A DNA stretch of 64,000 nucleotides from Thermothelomyces thermophilus ATCC 42464. Taxonomy: Eukaryota > Ascomycota > Sordariomycetes > Sordariales > Chaetomiaceae. The notes beneath the pieces are model-generated. The model was given only the letters and a program-made list of their open reading frames with translations. It was not told where the DNA came from and ran no database searches. Shown in pieces: positions 59,594 through 64,000 of the stretch (position 1 is the first letter of the stretch; each line of letters opens with the position of its first letter). The DNA is taken from assembly GCF_000226095.1 (NCBI RefSeq), contig NC_016475.1, positions 2,790,001-2,854,000 on the forward strand. Reading direction: 5' to 3'. Position numbers and translations under genes: made by a program.

Positions 59594-60247
59594 GGGGCCC
59601 ACGCTCCCAAAGAAGGTCATGATGACGCAACTGGTGCGCTAACCCCGACCGACTCCTCCCCCCGCGAAAGTAGCCCTGCAGGCACCGAAGGCAACGGCGA
59701 CAGCGACGAGGCGATGATCAGCCGGCTCCAGGCCGTCGGCAGCCATCGCGCGGCGATCCTGGCGGACTGGTGGGCGCGCCTGGGGGGCATCCGGGATGTG
59801 GAGCTGGCGGAGGACGAGCTGGCGCTGCAGGCGATCCGGTGGCACAAGCTGTGCATCAACGCGGCCTTCAACCCGTCGGCGGTGCTGTCCGGGGGCCGCG
59901 GCAACGCCGACATGGTGCGCGACCCGGAGCTGAGGCGGCACCTGGCCGGGGTGATGCGCGAGATCTGGGAGGCCGCGCCCCGGGTGCTCGGCGGGCGCCG
60001 GTTCCCGCCCTCGGCCGCCGGCCCGGAGCGCATCCTGGCCAGCACCGAGCGCAACGTCGGCGCCCGCCCCAGCATGCTGCTCGACTGGGAGGCCGGCCGG
60101 CCCATGGAGGTCGAGGTCATCCTCGGGAACCCCCTGCGGATCGCGAGGGCCCGCGGCGTCGAGATGCCCCGGCTACAGACGATCTACGCGCTCGTGAGGA
60201 GCATGCAGGAGGTCAGGGACAGGAAGAAGAGGGAAGGGAAACTGTGA
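58838..60247 (+). CDS. ketopantoate reductase-family protein (2-dehydropantoate 2-reductase)
   Basis: The family reduces 2-dehydropantoate to (R)-pantoate with NADPH, for pantothenate and coenzyme A. Two exons (58838-59008, 59075-60247; intron 66 bp) give 447 aa. The nucleotide-binding motif is VVFVGAGAVGCFYASRL (GAGAVG at residues 43-48). The splice join gives SRLHH-PSHNIHVSLIARSNY. Catalytic features are visible: WHKLCINAAFNPSAVL aligns with the catalytic-Lys segment, and PSMLLDWEAG..EVEVILGNPL with the Ser/Glu segment of E. coli PanE. Between the two domains is a low-complexity insertion (about 59,505-59,700) with Ser runs, eight Pro in a row and five more Ser. With it the protein exceeds the roughly 300-380 aa usual for the family. 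Fungi carry several paralogues, so the exact substrate is uncertain. Confidence 0.88.
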
Positions 60248-62197
60248 AAACAAAAAAAAAAGTGGGGGGGGGAAGAACTGGCAGGGTGTCGGGGCCGTTG
60301 TGTCTGGCCGGCATTGCTTCTGACTTAGTCTGGTCACACCCCAACCGGAGCTACAACTGTATGCGGCTTTTCTTTGGCTGTTTCTGCTATTTTGTGTTTG
60401 GTTTTGCCTTATCGGGGAGTGATGATGATGCCGCTGCAAATGTATTTGTGCATGTTCTGAAGATTTTTTTTTTTTGGTTTTTTTTAGGCAAGGGAGAGAA
60501 CTAGTAGAAAAGGAAAAGCATACCTAACGAAGAAACAGAGAGTGTGACTGACCCTCCTCACCCACCTCTCTCCATCCTGTCTTCTTCTTCTTCCTCTTCT
60601 CGAGGATGGCAAGATACGGAGAGGGCTGCCAAACGATAATACGCGGATGACAAGCAAGCCTCTACGGTTCAGACCCGGTCGTTCTTCACAAGGTCCCTAG
60701 CGAGGCGGCAGGCTGCTCTTGACTCGACATGGTGCGTAGCTTGGCCCGAATCTGAGTGCTCATTCAGGGGGACAAATGATCTTCATTTTGAGATACAGTC
60801 CATCAAGACAGAGTGGTGATAGCGTGGGTCCGGTCAAAGGTTGTCTGGGCGCGCGCGAAGACATGCAATGTGTAATGAGGAGAGACCCAGATGAACACGC
60901 GCCATCATGGGCAGTCGGATAGGAACAAGTGTGGCATATATGTACAGTACATACAGGATATAAACTAGTGAATGATTAGCCCTGCCTGGCAAGTCAGCGC
61001 TGGGACGGGGGCGCTCCAGGGGTATTAACGTCTGCTGCGACCAGTGGGTATAAAGATCCGACTTGGCTTCGAAACAGTCGGAACTGATGACTCTGTGTGC
61101 AAGATGATTGGATTTTGTTGCGCATAGCTAATCATGTATTGACCGTGGGCAAGGTCAGCCCGGTAGAGACGAGGACACCCACTGGCAGCAATCCGGCTGG
61201 CCAGATTTTCTGAGATCAAGAAAGTCAACGTAGGGAATGGAAACGGGAGATAGCAGTGACGGGAAATGAACCTTCGTTACTCTCTCACTTTGCCTACCCT
61301 CCTCCTTTGTTTGCACCTCGATTCTCTCCGATATCAACCATGCCTCCTTAACCGTAAGTCTTGTGTGCGCGGTTCAATGTGATTGCTCAGGTTTTACTCT
61401 TCCGTTTCCTAACTCCGCTTCTCATCTATACCGCGGTGTGATCGTAACATAGCCTTTCGACCACAAGTTCCACTAACACGTTGCAAATTTTGTTCTTGGC
61501 CAACCAAACACGTGCGATCCCACCTGTATTCGTCTTAGCAATTGCAAGGCGCAGCAGCTGAGTTGACAACTGGGCTTGCGGGGTAATCCAGGCGCAGGGC
61601 TGGACGTACGGATTACTCGGCGCTCCAGCACGCCGATCCAGTCCTCGCGATCCCAGCTGCGACGGCTGCCAACTGACCATTCCATACCATCCGTATCAAC
61701 GCCAACATCCATGTCGATCATGCCCTTGGGTCCCCATCAGTTCCCGGCGAGACCAGCAAATTTAAATCACGACGAACGCGACAGAGACAAAACACGTCAT
61801 TCGGCGCTAAGACTAGTCAGTAAAACCTGTGCCGCCAAGGCAAGCGGAAAAGAACAAGAGAGATCAAACTCACGCGGCCAAAAACCGATCCAACCGCTAT
61901 TGTGCCAATCACTTTCCTAGTACCCCGACTTCCCAAACGGGACACTACACGGTGACGCCAACGAATGGGGTGAGTTAGTTGGCGGGGCCCACTCTGCCTT
62001 GCCTTCCGACTTCCTTCTCTGTGTCGGTTCCCCACAAGTCCACGGATACGCTCACTACATTGGTTGAATCGCTCTCACTCCCCCTACGGCGGCGACTCCC
62101 AAGACTACGAGCCGCGGTCTTCTGGCTCAGAATCCCCCCTACCCAAGCGTCTCAAGAACCCCTTTAAGGTACTAGCAAATTTCTCACCGATGAGTAG
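60248..62197. other. intergenic: 3' flank of the reductase gene and unassigned sequence
   Basis: About 1.95 kb. Begins with A and G runs (60,248-60,271) after the stop codon. Contains a T-rich tract (60,464-60,487), a CT/TTC-rich tract (60,577-60,602) and one GTACGGATTAC word (61606-61616). Several frames of 60-115 codons occur, none with motifs. Confidence 0.55.
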
Positions 62198-62410
62198 ACC
62201 ATAATCCTGACACTTCTGACAAGGAAACAATGTCGATGCTACGCCTTTCTAAACAAAGGACCGGACATAGTCGACTTTCTCATCGAACAGGGCTTCAAAT
62301 GGTCGCCAAAACCATTGCTGTTTCCCGACTACCATCCCGAGATAAAGGGCGCCTTGGGATCTGGCAGCGGTACATGCTCGATATGGAGTTATAGGCAGGC
62401 CCATATCGTG

Positions 62411-62935
62411 ATGCTGGCCGCTCAATATACAAGCATTTTTGCTAAAGGTTGCGGCCCAGCATGGCTAATCTTGGATTCAAATTATCGCAAACGCGATACC
62501 CTTGGATCTCTCGGGCCAGGAATTGAGCGGGGTGTATGTCCCTGCCTTGTCGCCCTCTGCGCTGCCGCTTTAGCTTCTGATCCCAACGGGAAGTCGCTTT
62601 CCGCTGGTATCCACAGGAACTCGACCGAATTTCCTCTTTGTTGGTGCAGTCTAGTCGACTCGTATATTTGCCGTATGGTGCTTTGGCCGGACTGTTGCCG
62701 TGGTTGTCTAATTGCTGCCAATGCTGACTGGTTCCTGGTGACGATGGAGACTATGTCGCTTGAAGAGACGTCCACGTATATCACTGTCACATCCACGGAA
62801 TCAACATCTTCTGAGTTACTACCGACTTCGACGACCTCTCTTTCCAGTAATATCTCCGAGGGATCACCGACAACAACAACATCGGCCTCTTTCACATCAT
62901 CATCCACCCCTTGCGAACCCACCGTCTCGATATAG
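62411..62935 (+). CDS. unclassified ORF with Ser/Thr-rich tail
   Basis: The frame is open from 62,198 to TAG/TGA-free 62,935; the first in-frame ATG is 62,411, giving 174 aa. Upstream in the same frame the sequence (YAFLNKGPDIVDFLIEQGF) looks protein-like, so an earlier exon may exist. The visible protein has a Cys/Trp-containing core (PLCWCSLVDSYICRM, PDCCRGCLIAAN). After it comes a 60-residue Ser/Thr tail (TSSELLPTSTTSLSSN) typical of secreted or wall proteins, but I see no clear signal peptide or GPI tail. I do not recognise it. It overlaps the 3' end of the minus-strand remnant. Confidence 0.3.
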   Translation: MLAAQYTSIFAKGCGPAWLILDSNYRKRDTLGSLGPGIERGVCPCLVALCAAALASDPNGKSLSAGIHRNSTEFPLCWCSLVDSYICRMVLWPDCCRGCLIAANADWFLVTMETMSLEETSTYITVTSTESTSSELLPTSTTSLSSNISEGSPTTTTSASFTSSSTPCEPTVSI

Positions 62936-63390
62936 ACCCGGCTTCTCGAAGGCTTTGCCGAGGATTATTTGCCCTGTGGCGTCCTCGGCCAGGCCGGCGG
63001 CGGTGTTGCGGAGGGGGAGTTGGGTGAGGCGCGGCGTGGCGGTCGGGTCGGAGCCCGTGGCCGGCCGCTTGATGCCGCGCATGAGCTCGATAAACTCGAC
63101 GACCCAGTCGCGGAAGGTGGGCTGCAGCCGGATGGACAGGAAGGTGGCCATCCATCTGCCAGTGCATGGTCATCTGGAGGGCTTGCTCGTCCCGCTCGAC
63201 GACTTGCTGGCATGCCTTGCCGCCGTCGTTGAACTCGTCATACAAGACGAGGTAGTCCCAGTACTCCTTGATCTCGAGGTCGATGAAGTGGAAAAGGGGC
63301 TTGCCCTTGATGCTCTTGAGGATGCACTGTGCGTAGGCCAACAGGACCAAGAGTGCCTGCCGGTAACGTTGGGCTCTGCTGCGGGCCAGA
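62900..63390 (-). pseudogene. unrecognised coding remnant frameshifted by an ATGG duplication
   Basis: On the minus strand a convincing frame (from about 63,390: ARSRAQRYRQALLVLLAYAQ.., then KPLFHFIDLEIKEYWDYLVL) runs to MTMHWQM near 63,145. It then turns into low-quality Pro/His/Arg sequence. In another frame, from the second copy of a tandem ATGGATGG, good sequence resumes (FLSIRLQPTFRDWVVEFIEL) and ends at the stop 62,900-62,902. Treating one ATGG as a 4 bp duplication would join the two parts. No 5' exon or start codon was found. Family unknown. Confidence 0.45.
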
Positions 63391-64000
63391 TTTGGGAACC
63401 TTCACTTCGGCCCCTGGATCGGCCCCCCCCACTCCCCCAACTGGTCCGAGTGGCAGCTTTGTTTGGCGCGTGCTTCGTGGCGTCCGCTACCTCGCCGGTT
63501 CGGAACCCGCTGCCAATGAGGTATGTGATGCTCGACGGCGTCGTGTAGACAGTGGACCCGCCTGAGCCGCACAACCGTTCAGGCGCAACAAGTGCGGCGC
63601 AGCGACCAGTTGAGCACCTCCAACAAACGGTATCCCCACTAAACCTTGGATGTTCTGCGTCGTCCCGGAAGGATGCGGCAAAGAATGGGAAGCGGCATGT
63701 GAGATGGGACACAAGAAGGGATGAGAGATGGGATGTGAAAATGCGCACACATGGGACGAAAGGCATGGCAGACAGTCCTGCGGTTAAGCACAACGACGAC
63801 CCCGGAAAAGTCTGAAACCAACACGGCAAACATGTACATACCCGCCGCATGACCGCCAGCCACGGCCCCGGCCCCGGCCCGAGAGAACCCCTGGACGCCA
63901 GCAGCTTGGGATGAGAATCGGCATGAACCCGTTCTATTACGTCTGACGGCCTACGAATTGACCTTGCGGCAGTACGCTGTACTCTAATGGGTACATAATA
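63391..64000. other. unassigned sequence to window end
   Basis: Contains a GATG/GGGA-type short repeat (GAGATGGGA.. about 63,700-63,740) and a GC-rich patch (63,860-63,885, GGCCCCGGCCCCGG). It may hold the 5' part of the remnant at 62,900-63,390. No gene is supported. Confidence 0.5.

Overview
The window reads as a chromosomal segment of a filamentous ascomycete, most probably a Sordariomycete and perhaps Sordariales. Genes carry short introns (54-312 bp) with GT..AG ends and CTRAC-like branch points. The proteins are typical of the group: a copper-fist regulator, a two-domain glyoxalase I, a Mam3-type DUF21/CBS protein and a Zn2Cys6 regulator. The transposon block has the imprint of repeat-induced point mutation (RIP): extreme TpA enrichment, CAG/CAA/TGG codons turned into TAG/TAA, and no intact frame. 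No bacterial or organellar features were seen.

Region 1 (about 1-22,900) is an AT-rich, RIP-inactivated repeat island. It holds three Ty3/gypsy elements of the chromovirus type: A (minus, cut by the window start), B (plus) and C (minus, bounded by two 416 bp LTRs). A and B lie head to head around a single LTR. B and C keep the remains of a related antisense frame between pol and the 3' LTR, and B and C also show a chromodomain. All three have the same Asp to Asn change at the reverse transcriptase YxDD site. C separates two pieces of an unidentified sequence (11,331-11,933 and 19,455-22,134); the second holds an 836-codon frame broken only by TAG/TAA stops in my translation.

Region 2 (about 23,000-50,900) is gene-rich, GC-rich euchromatin. 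In order: phosphoglycerate dehydrogenase (minus), glyoxalase I (minus), a MAM3-like DUF21/CBS membrane protein (minus), an unrecognised 748-aa nuclear-looking protein (plus), a 1,251-aa coiled-coil protein (plus), an RGT1-like Zn2Cys6 regulator (plus), a 725 bp TIR element, and a copper-fist transcription factor (minus). I derived exon boundaries by eye from frame continuity, splice sites and family alignment; every model sums to a whole number of codons. The genes do not form a cluster: serine synthesis, methylglyoxal detoxification, metal homeostasis and sugar/copper regulation are ordinary housekeeping neighbours.

Region 3 (about 50,900-64,000) is gene-poor. Its one well-supported gene is a ketopantoate reductase-family protein with a Ser/Pro-rich insertion. 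Near the right edge are an unclassified Ser/Thr-tailed ORF and a minus-strand coding remnant frameshifted by an ATGG duplication. An 11-bp word (GTACGGATTAC) recurs exactly seven times in noncoding DNA of regions 2 and 3 and is the most unexpected small-scale signal outside the transposons.
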